Below, in pieces: positions 17,637 through 25,289 of a stretch of 33,056 bases of DNA. Each line of letters opens with the position of its first letter. Position 1 is the stretch's first letter. Source of the DNA: Acidimicrobiia bacterium. Lineage in GTDB: Bacteria; Actinomycetota; Acidimicrobiia; Spongiisociales; UBA5794. The notes below the pieces were generated by a model. That model was given only the letters and a program-made list of their open reading frames with translations, was not told the origin of the DNA and searched no databases. The DNA is taken from assembly GCA_026985095.1 (NCBI GenBank), contig JALSQW010000057.1, forward strand, positions 1-33,056, written 5' to 3'. The translations under genes were made by a program, and so were the position numbers.

Positions 17637-18629
17637 ATGTCGTATGGATCGCTCGCTCCGCGACGTCGCCGCCGACGTCGCTGGATGATGTTCGCCCTCG
17701 TCGTCGTCACCATCGTCGCGGTCGTTGCCCTCGCGCAGCGGTACCGCTCACAGGAGCGCGGGATCACCGAGTACCTCACTGTGGCCGATTCGATCGCCAC
17801 GACCGAGAACGACGCCGCTCGCGATCTCGGCGAGCTGCTCTCGTCGATGCCTCAGATGCAGCGCCCCGAGCTGCTCCGGAGGCTCGATCTGCTGATGACG
17901 ACGACCGGCGCCGCGCGAGACGAGCTGACCGCCATCGACATCCCTCCGGCGACCGCCACCGCCAACGGCTTCCTCACCGCCGCCGTCCGTTCGTGGGCGA
18001 ACGCCGCCGCCGGACTCGGCGATGCCGTCACGACGATCATCGACGACCCGGGAGACACCACCGGGGTGGTGCGCCTGGCCGGCGCCCTCGACCTCTTCCG
18101 GGTCGGCGACGTCGCCTACGCGGGGTTCCTCGAAGCCGTCGGCGAACTCGACGAGGGCCTCGTGCAGTTCGACCTCCCCGAGGTCCGCTTCGTCGATCCG
18201 GGATCACCCTTCGACGCGCAGCTCCTCACGTTGCAGCTCCAGTCGACCTACCGGCTCGGCGAGCATGTGGACGTGTCGGTCACCGCCTCGACGACCCCGG
18301 CGCCGGCGGGAACCGACGGGACGACCCCCGTCCTTCCCTTCGCCGAGACGATCGGCACCCAGGTGGTGGTCGCCAACGTCGGGAACGAACCGACCCCGCC
18401 GATCACCGTCACGTTGACGCTGGTGCCCTCCAGCGACGGCGACGCGGTCACGTTGCAGCAGAGCCTCGCTTCGCTCGACGCAGCCCAAGCAGGTACCGTC
18501 GAGTTCGGCGACATCGCCGTGATCCCGGGCGTCCTCTACGAGCTGACGGCCACCGCCGCCACCGAAGGTGACGTGACCCCCGACGACAACGTGTGGAAGA
18601 TGGTCTTCATCATGAACGAGAACCTATGA
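17637..18629 (+). CDS. Membrane-anchored extracytoplasmic protein of unknown function
   Basis: This 330-residue protein begins MSYGSLAPRRRRRRRWMM with a single membrane helix behind it (FALVVVTIVAVVALA), so the remainder lies outside the cell. A helical region (about 40-170) is followed by a beta-rich part containing VDVSVTAST, TQVVVANVGNEP and ITVTLTLVPSS, which resembles an immunoglobulin-like domain. I do not recognise the family. The ATG is three bases after tRNA-Leu and has no SD. Translation may start at the internal ATGs (17682/17685), but these would remove the basic N-terminus. It is coupled by ATGA to the DUF4446 gene, suggesting a shared function. Confidence 0.7.
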   Translation: MSYGSLAPRRRRRRRWMMFALVVVTIVAVVALAQRYRSQERGITEYLTVADSIATTENDAARDLGELLSSMPQMQRPELLRRLDLLMTTTGAARDELTAIDIPPATATANGFLTAAVRSWANAAAGLGDAVTTIIDDPGDTTGVVRLAGALDLFRVGDVAYAGFLEAVGELDEGLVQFDLPEVRFVDPGSPFDAQLLTLQLQSTYRLGEHVDVSVTASTTPAPAGTDGTTPVLPFAETIGTQVVVANVGNEPTPPITVTLTLVPSSDGDAVTLQQSLASLDAAQAGTVEFGDIAVIPGVLYELTATAATEGDVTPDDNVWKMVFIMNENL

Positions 18630-19072
18630 CCTGGGTGCTGGTGGCCGTCGTCGGCCTGGTCGTGCTCCTCGCCGTGTGGCAGACGATCCAGATCACCGCG
18701 GTGCGGCGCGCCGTCGACGCCGTCCCCAACGACGGCAACGTGGTCGCCACGTTGCGGTCGGTGTCCGACCGGATCGCCCGGCTCGAGGATGCTCAGACCG
18801 AGGCGTTCCACCGTATCGATCTCGTCGAACAGCGTCTCCCGTTCGCCATGAGCCGCGTGGGGGTCGTCGCCTACGACGCTTTCGGCAACATCTCGGGGAA
18901 TCTGTCCCGTTCGATCGCGATGATCTCCGAGCAGGGCGACGGCATCGTCCTGTCGATCCTCGCCGCCCGGGAGGAGATCTTGTTCTTCGCCAAGGAGATC
19001 CGCGCCGGGCGGGGGATGGAGCAGCTCTCCCCCGAGGAGCAGGCCGCCCTCGATCGGGCGCTCGGCCGCTGA
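18626..19072 (+). CDS. DUF4446 family protein
   Basis: This 148-residue protein has one N-terminal helix (WVLVAVVGLVVLLAVWQTI) and a coiled-coil-like stretch (VVATLRSVSDRIARLEDAQ). The conserved DUF4446 core VGVVAYDAFGNISGNLSRSI is followed by LSILAAREEILFFAKEI and LSPEEQAAL near the end. The length fits the family. The function is not established. It overlaps the upstream gene by four bases, so both products probably act together at the membrane. Confidence 0.85.
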   Translation: MTWVLVAVVGLVVLLAVWQTIQITAVRRAVDAVPNDGNVVATLRSVSDRIARLEDAQTEAFHRIDLVEQRLPFAMSRVGVVAYDAFGNISGNLSRSIAMISEQGDGIVLSILAAREEILFFAKEIRAGRGMEQLSPEEQAALDRALGR

Positions 19073-19107
19073 ACCGGTCGCTCCCCACCTCACGGCTCCC
19101 GTCCTCC

Positions 19108-19113
19108 TACCAT
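19108..19113 (+). promoter_or_regulatory. -10 box of serS
   Basis: TACCAT seven bases before the serS ATG, with no SD; a leaderless start is likely. Confidence 0.5.
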
Positions 19114-19120
19114 CCTCGCC

Positions 19121-20374
19121 ATGATCGACGTTGCCATCCTCAGGAACGACCCGGACATGCTCGCCGCCGCCATGCAGCGACGCGGCGTCGAGGTCGACGT
19201 GGCTGCTCTCGCCGAGCTGGACCGACGCCGGAGGAAGATCCGGGCTGCCGCCGAGGAGGTCCGCTCCCAGCAGAAGGAGATCTCGAAGCGCATCCGGGAC
19301 CTCGACGGTGACGAACGCCAGGAGGCGATCGCCAAGGCCGGGGAGATGTCCGAGGAGTACAAGGCCCTGCTGGAGCAGGCGGACGAGCTCGACGCCGAGT
19401 TCATGGCCATCTGGGTGACGCTGCCGAACCTTCCCGACCCGTCGGCGGCCGATGGCCTGACCGAGGACGACAACGTCGAGATCAAACGCTGGGGTGATCC
19501 CCCGGTGTTCGACTTCGGCGCCAAGGATCACGTCGATCTGGGGACCGCCCTCGACGTGATCGACGTCGAACGGGCCGCCAAGGTCTCGGGGAGCCGCTTC
19601 GGGTTCCTCAAGGGCGATCTCGTCCTGGTCGAGTTCGCGCTGGCGCGCTGGGCACTCGATGTGCTCCAACCCCACGGCTTCCGCCCGGTGGTCCCTCCGG
19701 TGCTGGTCCGGGAGCACGCGTTGTTCGGGACCGGCTTCTTCCCCGGGGACCGCGAGCAGGTCTATTCGGTCGACGACGAGGAGCTGTTCCTCGTCGGCAC
19801 CTCCGAGGTGCCGCTGGCGGCGATGCACGGCGACGAGATCCTCGATCCGGAGCGCCTTCCGTTGCGGTACGCCGGCTATTCGACGTGCTTCCGTCGCGAG
19901 GCCGGGACCTATGGGAAGGACACACGCGGCATCTTCCGGGTGCATCAGTTCGACAAGCTCGAGATGTTCTCGTTCGTCCACCCCGACACGTCCCGTGACG
20001 AGCACGACTTCCTCCTGGCCCGGGAGGAAGAACTCGTCCAGGCGCTCGGTCTGCCCTACCGGGTCGTGAACGTCGCCGCCGGGGACCTCGGCGCGTCGGC
20101 GGCCAAGAAGTACGACATCGAAGCCTGGTTCCCTTCCCAGGACCGGTACCGGGAGATCACCTCCACGTCGAACACGACCGATTTCCAGGCCCGACGCTTG
20201 AAGATCCGGTTCCCCGACGGGGCCGGCAACCGGCTCGTGCACACCCTGAACGGCACCGCCATCGCGATGGGCCGCACGATGATCGCCATCGTGGAGAACT
20301 TCCAGAACGCCGATGGTTCGATCACGGTCCCCGAGGTCCTGCGTCCGTACACCGGGTTCGACTCGATCGCATGA
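19121..20374 (+). CDS. serS: Seryl-tRNA synthetase
   Basis: This 417-residue class II synthetase charges tRNA-Ser. The N-terminal helical arm (about 25-100) grips the long variable arm of the tRNA. The catalytic domain shows TSEVPL, motif 2 FRREAGTYGKDTRGIFRVHQ and motif 3 GTAIAMGRTMIAIVE. All four tRNA-Ser genes of the window lie 2-9 kb downstream. The methyltransferase gene starts 28 bases after its stop. Confidence 0.97.
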   Translation: MIDVAILRNDPDMLAAAMQRRGVEVDVAALAELDRRRRKIRAAAEEVRSQQKEISKRIRDLDGDERQEAIAKAGEMSEEYKALLEQADELDAEFMAIWVTLPNLPDPSAADGLTEDDNVEIKRWGDPPVFDFGAKDHVDLGTALDVIDVERAAKVSGSRFGFLKGDLVLVEFALARWALDVLQPHGFRPVVPPVLVREHALFGTGFFPGDREQVYSVDDEELFLVGTSEVPLAAMHGDEILDPERLPLRYAGYSTCFRREAGTYGKDTRGIFRVHQFDKLEMFSFVHPDTSRDEHDFLLAREEELVQALGLPYRVVNVAAGDLGASAAKKYDIEAWFPSQDRYREITSTSNTTDFQARRLKIRFPDGAGNRLVHTLNGTAIAMGRTMIAIVENFQNADGSITVPEVLRPYTGFDSIA

Positions 20375-20402
20375 GCGACCCCGGCGGCCGCAGGTTGGGC
20401 CG

Positions 20403-21029
20403 ATGACCAACGCCGCCGTCTTCTCCGACATCGCCGACCGGTACGACCGGCTCAACCGGATCCTGTCGCTCGGACGGGACCAGGCCTGGCGTCGGATGGT
20501 CGTCGACCGTCTCCCACCGGGCCGACTCCTCGACCTGGGTGCGGGCACGGGAGCCGCCAACCCCATCTTCGAGGACCGCAGCGTCGTCGCCCTCGACCCG
20601 GCCCCCGAGATGCTCGTCCGCAACGACGCTCCGCTGCGGGTCGTCGCCGCCGGCGAGGCGCTGCCGTTCCGGAACGAGACCTTCGACGCGGTGTTCTCGG
20701 CGTACGTGTTCCGCAACCTCGATTCGGTGCCCGACACCGTCGCCGAGATCGCCCGGGTGCTGCGACCGGGGGGACGAGCCGGCATCGTGGATCTCGGGAG
20801 ACCTGCACGGCCGCTGCTGGCTCGTCTGCATCGGGCCGGGACCGCGGTCGTGCTTCCGCTGGCAGGGGCGACCGTGGGCGCCCGCGACGAGTACACGTAC
20901 CTGCATCGGAGTCTCGACAAGCATCCGGAACCGGCCGAGCTGTTCGCCGGTACGGTCCTCCGGCTGGTCGACACGTGGCGGATGGGGCCGATGGGGTTCG
21001 TGTGGGGGGCGGTCCTCGAACCGCGATGA
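20403..21029 (+). CDS. UbiE/MenG-like methyltransferase
   Basis: This 208-residue SAM-dependent methyltransferase begins FSDIADRYDRLNRILSLG, then D-QAWRR, the first UbiE signature. It goes on with LLDLGAGTGAAN (SAM binding), SAYVFRNLDSV, ARVLRPGGR (second signature) and DEYTYLHRSLDKHP. It probably methylates demethylmenaquinone in the last step of menaquinone synthesis. It is somewhat shorter than usual (about 230), and the first motif I acidic segment is compressed (FEDRSVVALD). No other men genes are close, so the exact substrate is unproven. Confidence 0.8.
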   Translation: MTNAAVFSDIADRYDRLNRILSLGRDQAWRRMVVDRLPPGRLLDLGAGTGAANPIFEDRSVVALDPAPEMLVRNDAPLRVVAAGEALPFRNETFDAVFSAYVFRNLDSVPDTVAEIARVLRPGGRAGIVDLGRPARPLLARLHRAGTAVVLPLAGATVGARDEYTYLHRSLDKHPEPAELFAGTVLRLVDTWRMGPMGFVWGAVLEPR

Positions 21030-21066
21030 GCCCGGCCCGCGGGCCGGTGGCCGCGCACCCCGCCGT

Positions 21067-21082
21067 CGAGCGTGATCGCTCG
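21067..21082 (-). terminator. Hairpin at the end of the SRP RNA
   Basis: CGAGCG and CGCTCG form a perfect 6-bp stem around a TGAT/ATCA loop at the expected 3' end of the RNA. It may be the terminator or the last helix. Confidence 0.5.
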
Positions 21083-21323
21083 GCGCTGTCCGAACCGTCG
21101 ACTCCGGTCGGGCTCCCCTCCAGCACCCGGAACCGACCCGCTTAGGGCTGCTTCCTTCCGGACCTGACCCGGTTCACGGCGCTCCGCCGCCGGAGGACCC
21201 GACCATCATCATCGACTGCATCCGGTGCTCGACCCGAACGGTCTCCGCCCTCGGGCGGGGGATTCGGCCCCGCATGAAGAGGGTTTCGGGTTCAGGGCAC
21301 CCCTAGCGCCCCACCTAGCACGG
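21067..21323 (-). ncRNA. ffs: Signal recognition particle RNA, long form with Alu domain
   Basis: Near the middle lies the S-domain tip GGTCAGGTCCGGAAGGAAGC at about 21149-21168, the universally conserved SRP RNA hairpin bound by Ffh. The 5' part opens GTGCTAGGTGGGG and continues GGTGCCCTGAACCCG and GGGGCCGAATCCC. These are the Alu-domain sequences of the Bacillus/Clostridium scRNA, so this is the large form of about 257 bases, not the short 4.5S type. A -10 box at 21331-21336 sets the 5' end near 21323. It guides ribosomes making membrane proteins to the membrane; the Alu domain can slow elongation. Confidence 0.9.
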
Positions 21324-21330
21324 CGACGCG

Positions 21331-21336
21331 ATGGTA
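21331..21336 (-). promoter_or_regulatory. -10 box of the SRP RNA gene
   Basis: TACCAT on the minus strand, seven bases before the predicted 5' end of the SRP RNA, in the short gap behind the esterase stop. Confidence 0.55.
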
Positions 21337-21357
21337 GCGGTCCGGCGGGACTGGCGG

Positions 21358-22311
21358 TCAGGCGACCCGGTCGCGGATCCAGGCATGCATCCGGCTGCGC
21401 GCTTCCACCGCGATGGAGATCGGGAACGCATCGAAGGCGTGCACCCCACCTGGATAGACCGCGAGGTCCACGTCGAGGGCATGCTCGGCCCAGCGGGAGG
21501 CCATGAACAAGGTGTCGTCGAGGAGCGGATCCCAGGTCCCGACGGTGAACAACGCCGGTGGCAGGCTGTCGAGACGCCCGTACAGCGGCGAGACGTCGGG
21601 GTCGCGGAGGTCGGCGGCGGTGCCGCCGAGATAGTGGTCGTTGAACCAGGCCATCGTGTCGGCATCCAGCACGAGGTAGCCGCGGTCCCACAGGAGTTGG
21701 CTGGGTGTGCCCGACAGGTCGTAGGCGCCGTAGACGAGGTTCGCGCCGGCCCATCCGGTGTAGTCGTGGCGGTCTCGCATCCGCAGCATCGTGGTGACCG
21801 CCAGGTGGGCGCCGGCCGACTCGCCGCCGACGAGGAGCTTGTCGGTTCCCCATTCGTCGACGATCCGCTCGACGAGCCACACGGCGGCCGCTTCGCAGTC
21901 GTCGTTGGGTGCCGGATAGGGATGTTCGGGGGCGAGGCGATAGTCGACCGAGACGACCACGACGCCGGCGTCCTTGGCCATCGCCTCGAGGAAGGGGTCC
22001 TGCATGTCGGCGGCGCCGACGGTCCAACCTCCTCCATGGAGGTGCAGGAATACGCCGTCGGCGCGGTCGCCGGCGAAGACCCGGAGCCGCAGCGGGCCGG
22101 CAGGGCCGTCGATGGTGCGATCCTCGGCCATGTCCGAGTACACCGGCGGCGGGAACGCCCCTTCTCCTTTCCGGCGAGCGTCGCGGACCTGCTGTGGCGT
22201 CACCCTGGTGATCGGCGGCATCGCAGACAGGAGCTGAGCGAGCTGCTCGTTGAAGGTCGCGGTCTCACGTGAGACCGCGTCGGGACTGAAGATGGTCGGG
22301 TCGATCTGCAT
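21358..22311 (-). CDS. Alpha/beta-hydrolase (HSL-type esterase)
   Basis: This 317-residue esterase belongs to the hormone-sensitive-lipase group. The oxyanion motif HGGGW is at 92-96, the nucleophile S165 is in GGESAG, the acid is about D261 (GTWDPLLDD) and the base is H291 (GGVHAFD). DYRLAPEHPYPAP is a typical family motif. It has no signal peptide, so it is cytoplasmic; the substrate is unknown. A -10 box (TAGGGT) six bases before the ATG indicates a leaderless message. A 22-bp perfect palindrome lies within codons 11-18. Confidence 0.92.
   Translation of the reverse strand: MQIDPTIFSPDAVSRETATFNEQLAQLLSAMPPITRVTPQQVRDARRKGEGAFPPPVYSDMAEDRTIDGPAGPLRLRVFAGDRADGVFLHLHGGGWTVGAADMQDPFLEAMAKDAGVVVVSVDYRLAPEHPYPAPNDDCEAAAVWLVERIVDEWGTDKLLVGGESAGAHLAVTTMLRMRDRHDYTGWAGANLVYGAYDLSGTPSQLLWDRGYLVLDADTMAWFNDHYLGGTAADLRDPDVSPLYGRLDSLPPALFTVGTWDPLLDDTLFMASRWAEHALDVDLAVYPGGVHAFDAFPISIAVEARSRMHAWIRDRVA
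22258..22279. promoter_or_regulatory. 22-bp perfect palindrome inside the esterase gene
   Basis: The half-site CGCGGTCTCAC (22258-22268) is mirrored exactly in 22269-22279, centred on CACGTG. It lies 33-54 bases past the esterase start. It could be an operator placed just downstream of the leaderless start, or a hairpin in the message. No regulator is identified. Confidence 0.5.
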
Positions 22312-22317
22312 CCAGCG

Positions 22318-22323
22318 ACCCTA
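22318..22323 (-). promoter_or_regulatory. -10 box of the esterase gene
   Basis: TAGGGT on the minus strand, six bases before the ATG at 22311; no SD. Confidence 0.5.
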
Positions 22324-22337
22324 CCGTGCCGAGGCGG

Positions 22338-22422
22338 CGGAGGGGGTGGGATTCGAACCCACGGAGGCTCGCGCCTCAACGGTTTTCAAGACCGTCGCCT
22401 TCGTCCGCTCGGCCACCCCTCC
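22338..22422 (-). tRNA. tRNA-Ser(UGA)
   Basis: An 85-base class II tRNA. GGAGGGG pairs with CCCCTCC, with discriminator G. The anticodon loop CTTGAAA gives UGA for serine, and the T loop GGTTCGAATCC is present. Confidence 0.95.
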
Positions 22423-22448
22423 CGAGGACGCGACCGTTGCCGGCGCGT

Positions 22449-22470
22449 CACCTTCCCGTGCGGGAAGGTG
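22449..22470 (-). terminator. Hairpin after tRNA-Ser(CGA)
   Basis: CACCTTCCCG (22449-22458) and its exact complement CGGGAAGGTG (22461-22470) flank TG, three bases past the 3' end of tRNA-Ser(CGA). It is a strong stem without a T run. Confidence 0.65.
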
Positions 22471-22473
22471 TGG

Positions 22474-22562
22474 CGGAGGGGGTGGGATTTGAACCCACGG
22501 GACCGGTTACCCGGCCCAACGGTTTTCGAGACCGTCACATTCGTCCGCTCTGTCACCCCTCC
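22474..22562 (-). tRNA. tRNA-Ser(CGA)
   Basis: An 89-base class II tRNA. The acceptor is GGAGGGG/CCCCTCC with discriminator G. The anticodon loop CTCGAAA gives CGA for serine, and the T loop GGTTCAAATCC is present. The 3' flank reads CCA, so the tail appears to be encoded. Confidence 0.95.
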
Positions 22563-22594
22563 GGGACCGTCCCCGGGGAGACGGCCGCCGGATT

Positions 22595-23068
22595 CTACCG
22601 GCCGTCGCGTGGTGCGGGTCGGCGTCGGTCTGCGAAGAAGCGGGACAGCAGCTCGCCGGCCTCGTCGGCGCGAACGCCGGCGATGAGCTCGCAGCGGTGG
22701 TTGAGTCGTTCGTCCTGAGGGATGTTGTACAGGCTCCAGGCCCCGCCGGCCTTGAGGTCGGCGGCACCGTAGGCGATGGTCGCGATCCGCGCCCACACCG
22801 CCGCCATCGCGCACATCGGGCACGGCTCCAAGGTCACCACGAGCGTGTGACCGTCGAGGCGCCAATCCCCGATCTCCCGTGATCGCCGGGAGATGACGAG
22901 CATCTCCGCGTGGGCGGTGGCGTCCCCGAGTTCCTGGCGCCGGTTGCGAGCGACCCCGACAACGGACCCGTCGGGCCCGAGCAACGCTGCGCCGACCGGC
23001 ACGTCCCCCGAGGCGCCGGCCGCCCGAGCCTCGTCGAGCGCCAACCCCATGGCGTCGTCGATGTCCAT
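22595..23068 (-). CDS. tadA: tRNA adenosine(34) deaminase TadA
   Basis: This 157-residue enzyme converts A34 of tRNA-Arg(ACG) to inosine so it can read CGU, CGC and CGA. The zinc site and catalytic Glu are H53-A-E55 and P-C83-P-M-C86. The end RFFADRR matches the usual TadA C-terminus. ATG 23068 is preferred, with GGGAG close upstream; an in-frame ATG at 23101 would add 11 residues and overlap the upstream gene. Its substrate tRNA lies at 30213. It follows the glycosylase gene by 16 bases on the same strand. Confidence 0.93.
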   Translation of the reverse strand: MDIDDAMGLALDEARAAGASGDVPVGAALLGPDGSVVGVARNRRQELGDATAHAEMLVISRRSREIGDWRLDGHTLVVTLEPCPMCAMAAVWARIATIAYGAADLKAGGAWSLYNIPQDERLNHRCELIAGVRADEAGELLSRFFADRRRPAPRDGR

Positions 23069-23084
23069 GCCGCTCCCGTCACTT

Positions 23085-23618
23085 CTATGGACGTATGGCA
23101 TCGAGCCACTTGCCGAACTCTCTCCACCAAGCCGCTTTCGACGACTTCGGCGCGAACCGCGATGGGTCGTTGTTGGATCCCGAGCTTGATGGCAGCACGT
23201 ATCCGCGCGCTCCCGCTATCCGAAACGTTGTTGGCCCCAGCGCTGGCTTGGGCTCTCCGAGGTGTTTAGCTACAACTCCCGCGGCCGTCTTCCCGTTGAA
23301 AGCCACGCAAAGAGGCTTGTTCCGATCGATCTTGTCAAGCAAGGCCGGCACGTCATAGTGGCCGCTTCTCAACTCCGAATCCGTTGAAGCCGCAACCGTC
23401 TTGGCGACATCGGTAAGCCCGAAGCCATAAGAGAGGACCTGAGCATCTTGCTCGGGAATCAGAATCCGGTCATTCGTAAGGCCCGCTTCCCACACAAGTT
23501 CCCAGAACTTGTTGCCACGTCCCGAGTAGTAGTGGCCCCTTGCGGCGGAGCGCGCCCCCGCCGCCGTTCCTACGAAAACTACAATCAGACCGGGTGCCAG
23601 GTAGTCCGGAAGCACCAT
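23085..23618 (-). CDS. Mug/TDG-like mismatch-specific DNA glycosylase
   Basis: This 177-residue uracil-DNA glycosylase-fold protein has motif 1 FVGTAAGARSAARGHYYSGR, then GNKFW. This aligns with GINPG...GN-FW of Mug, but the catalytic Asn is replaced (GTAAG at residues 17-21). Later motifs are FGLTDVAKT, CVAFNGKTAA and VLPSSSGSN. It probably removes uracil or other damaged bases, by chemistry that may differ from E. coli Mug. The GC content is clearly below its neighbours (about 58% by hand count of five lines, against about 68%), which suggests transfer. It sits between tRNA-Ser genes. ATG 23618 is chosen; GTG 23621 is the alternative. Confidence 0.8.
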   Translation of the reverse strand: MVLPDYLAPGLIVVFVGTAAGARSAARGHYYSGRGNKFWELVWEAGLTNDRILIPEQDAQVLSYGFGLTDVAKTVAASTDSELRSGHYDVPALLDKIDRNKPLCVAFNGKTAAGVVAKHLGEPKPALGPTTFRIAGARGYVLPSSSGSNNDPSRFAPKSSKAAWWREFGKWLDAIRP

Positions 23619-23773
23619 CACAGATTAGCCGACCGCATCGCGCCTGGCTGCCTCTAGAAGTACTCGGCCGTGACGGTGATGACCGCAGAGGGGGACAAGG
23701 ACACCTAACAAGCCACCAGTCCATGCCGCTCCTCCCCTGATGGTCGTCTCCGGCACCTAGACTCCCGGTGCCC

Positions 23774-23863
23774 GGAGGGGTCGCATAGTCTGGCCTAGTG
23801 CGCACGCCTGGAAAGCGTGTAGGCGGTAACCCCGCCTCGCGGGTTCGAATCCCGCCCCCTCCG
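23774..23863 (+). tRNA. tRNA-Ser(GGA)
   Basis: A 90-base class II tRNA. GGAGGGG pairs with CCCCTCC, with discriminator G, and CCA is encoded at 23864-23866. The anticodon loop CTGGAAA gives GGA for serine. Confidence 0.95.
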
Positions 23864-23891
23864 CCACCACGCTACCGACCGTCGCAGCCTC

Positions 23892-23897
23892 TACGCT
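23892..23897 (+). promoter_or_regulatory. -10 box of the FAD oxidoreductase gene
   Basis: TACGCT six bases before the ATG at 23904, no SD, 29 bases after the tRNA. Confidence 0.5.
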
Positions 23898-23903
23898 GCG
23901 CCC

Positions 23904-25250
23904 ATGGGGACCTCGCCGGAAGTCGTCGTGATCGGCGCCGGCATCTGCGGCATCGCCACCGCCTATCACCTGGCGGTTCGCAGGGGCGTGTCGACGGTGA
24001 CGATCGTCGACCCGCGGCCGCCGATGACGTTGACGTCGGACAAGTCGACCGAGTGCTACCGGAACTGGTGGCCGACGGCCCCGATGATCGAGCTGATGAA
24101 CCGTTCGATCGACCTCCTCGACGCGCTGGCGGCCTCCTCGCCCGACGCCTTCCCCATGACCAGACAGGGGTACCTCTACGTCACCGCCGATGCCCGCCGG
24201 CTGGCCGAGATGCGACGAGCGGCGGAGCGGTCGTCCCGTGACGGGGCCGGCCCGCTTCGTGTCCACCCGGGCGACGATCCGTACACGATGTCCCCCGAGG
24301 CCGGGTCGGAGGTTCCCTCCGGAGCGGATCTCTTCATCGACGGCGACGCCCTCCGGCGGGCCTTCGGGTTCGTCTCGCAGCGGGCCGTCGGAGGGATCCA
24401 CGTTCGCCGAGCCGGATGGTTGGACGCGCAACGGTACGGCACGTGGATGCTGGAGCGGGCGAGAGACGCCGGGGCGCGGCTCGTACGCGACGAGGTCGTG
24501 GCGATCGGCGGGACCCGGCGGGTCCGCAACGCCGAGCTACGCGGTGGCATCTCGCTGCCGTGCGATGTGATCGTCGCCGCCCCCGGACCGCTACTCGCCG
24601 ACGTGGGGCGCCTCGTCGACCTCGCACTGGCGGTCCGTACCGAGACCCACCTGAAGATGGCCTTCCGTGACCACCTCGGCGTGATCCCCCGCGATGCTCC
24701 GATGTGCATCTGGGCCGATCCGCAGCAGATCGCATGGTCCGACGACGAAGCACGCGGCCTCGCCGCCATGGGACGTGACGATCTCGTCGGCGGACTCCCC
24801 GGCGGTTGCCACTTCCGCCCCGAGGGAGGACCGGATTCGAGGTGGGTCCTCGGCCTGTGGGAGTACGGTGCGACGCCGGTGGAGCCGACGTTCCCGATCG
24901 CGGTGGATCCCCTGTACCCCGAGGTGGTGCTACGCGGGTTGTCGTCGATGGTTCCCGGCCTGGCCGCCTACCTGGATCGGCTCCCCGAGCCGGTCGTCGA
25001 CGGCGGCTACTACACGGCGGCACCCGACAACATGCCGCTCGTCGGTCCTGCCGGACCGGACGGCTTCGTCGTCGCTGGAGCCGTCTCCGGGTACGGGATC
25101 ATGGCCTCTGCCGCCGTCGGTGAGCTCGTCGCCCTCCACGTCATGGGCGACGACCTGCCCGCCTACGCCGCGTCGTTCCTCCCGCGGCGCTTCGACGACC
25201 CGGCGTACGTCGCCTCGCTCGCCGACCTGGGCGACACGGGCCAGATCTGA
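23904..25250 (+). CDS. FAD-dependent oxidoreductase, D-amino-acid/sarcosine oxidase type
   Basis: This 448-residue flavoenzyme begins VVVIGAGICGIATAYHLA, the Rossmann GxGxxG that binds FAD. It continues TIVDPRPPMTLTSDKSTE and, near the end, YYTAAPDNMPLVGP and FVVAGAVSGYGIMASAAVGE, the second FAD contact. The order fits the DAO fold (sarcosine, glycine or dimethylglycine oxidase and dehydrogenase relatives). Such enzymes oxidise secondary or tertiary amines; the substrate is not predictable. The following solute-binding lipoprotein is 39 bases away and might feed it, but that is inference. Confidence 0.85.
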   Translation: MGTSPEVVVIGAGICGIATAYHLAVRRGVSTVTIVDPRPPMTLTSDKSTECYRNWWPTAPMIELMNRSIDLLDALAASSPDAFPMTRQGYLYVTADARRLAEMRRAAERSSRDGAGPLRVHPGDDPYTMSPEAGSEVPSGADLFIDGDALRRAFGFVSQRAVGGIHVRRAGWLDAQRYGTWMLERARDAGARLVRDEVVAIGGTRRVRNAELRGGISLPCDVIVAAPGPLLADVGRLVDLALAVRTETHLKMAFRDHLGVIPRDAPMCIWADPQQIAWSDDEARGLAAMGRDDLVGGLPGGCHFRPEGGPDSRWVLGLWEYGATPVEPTFPIAVDPLYPEVVLRGLSSMVPGLAAYLDRLPEPVVDGGYYTAAPDNMPLVGPAGPDGFVVAGAVSGYGIMASAAVGELVALHVMGDDLPAYAASFLPRRFDDPAYVASLADLGDTGQI

Positions 25251-25289
25251 GGCCACTGGTATCGTCGGATCCAGAACCGCGGAGGCATG

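Noticed and set aside
18536-21058. 840-residue open frame on the minus strand
   Set aside because: It lies antisense to the DUF4446 gene, serS and the methyltransferase, which are well-recognised genes, and its translation is low-complexity His/Arg/Gly/Asp without motifs. It is an effect of high GC.
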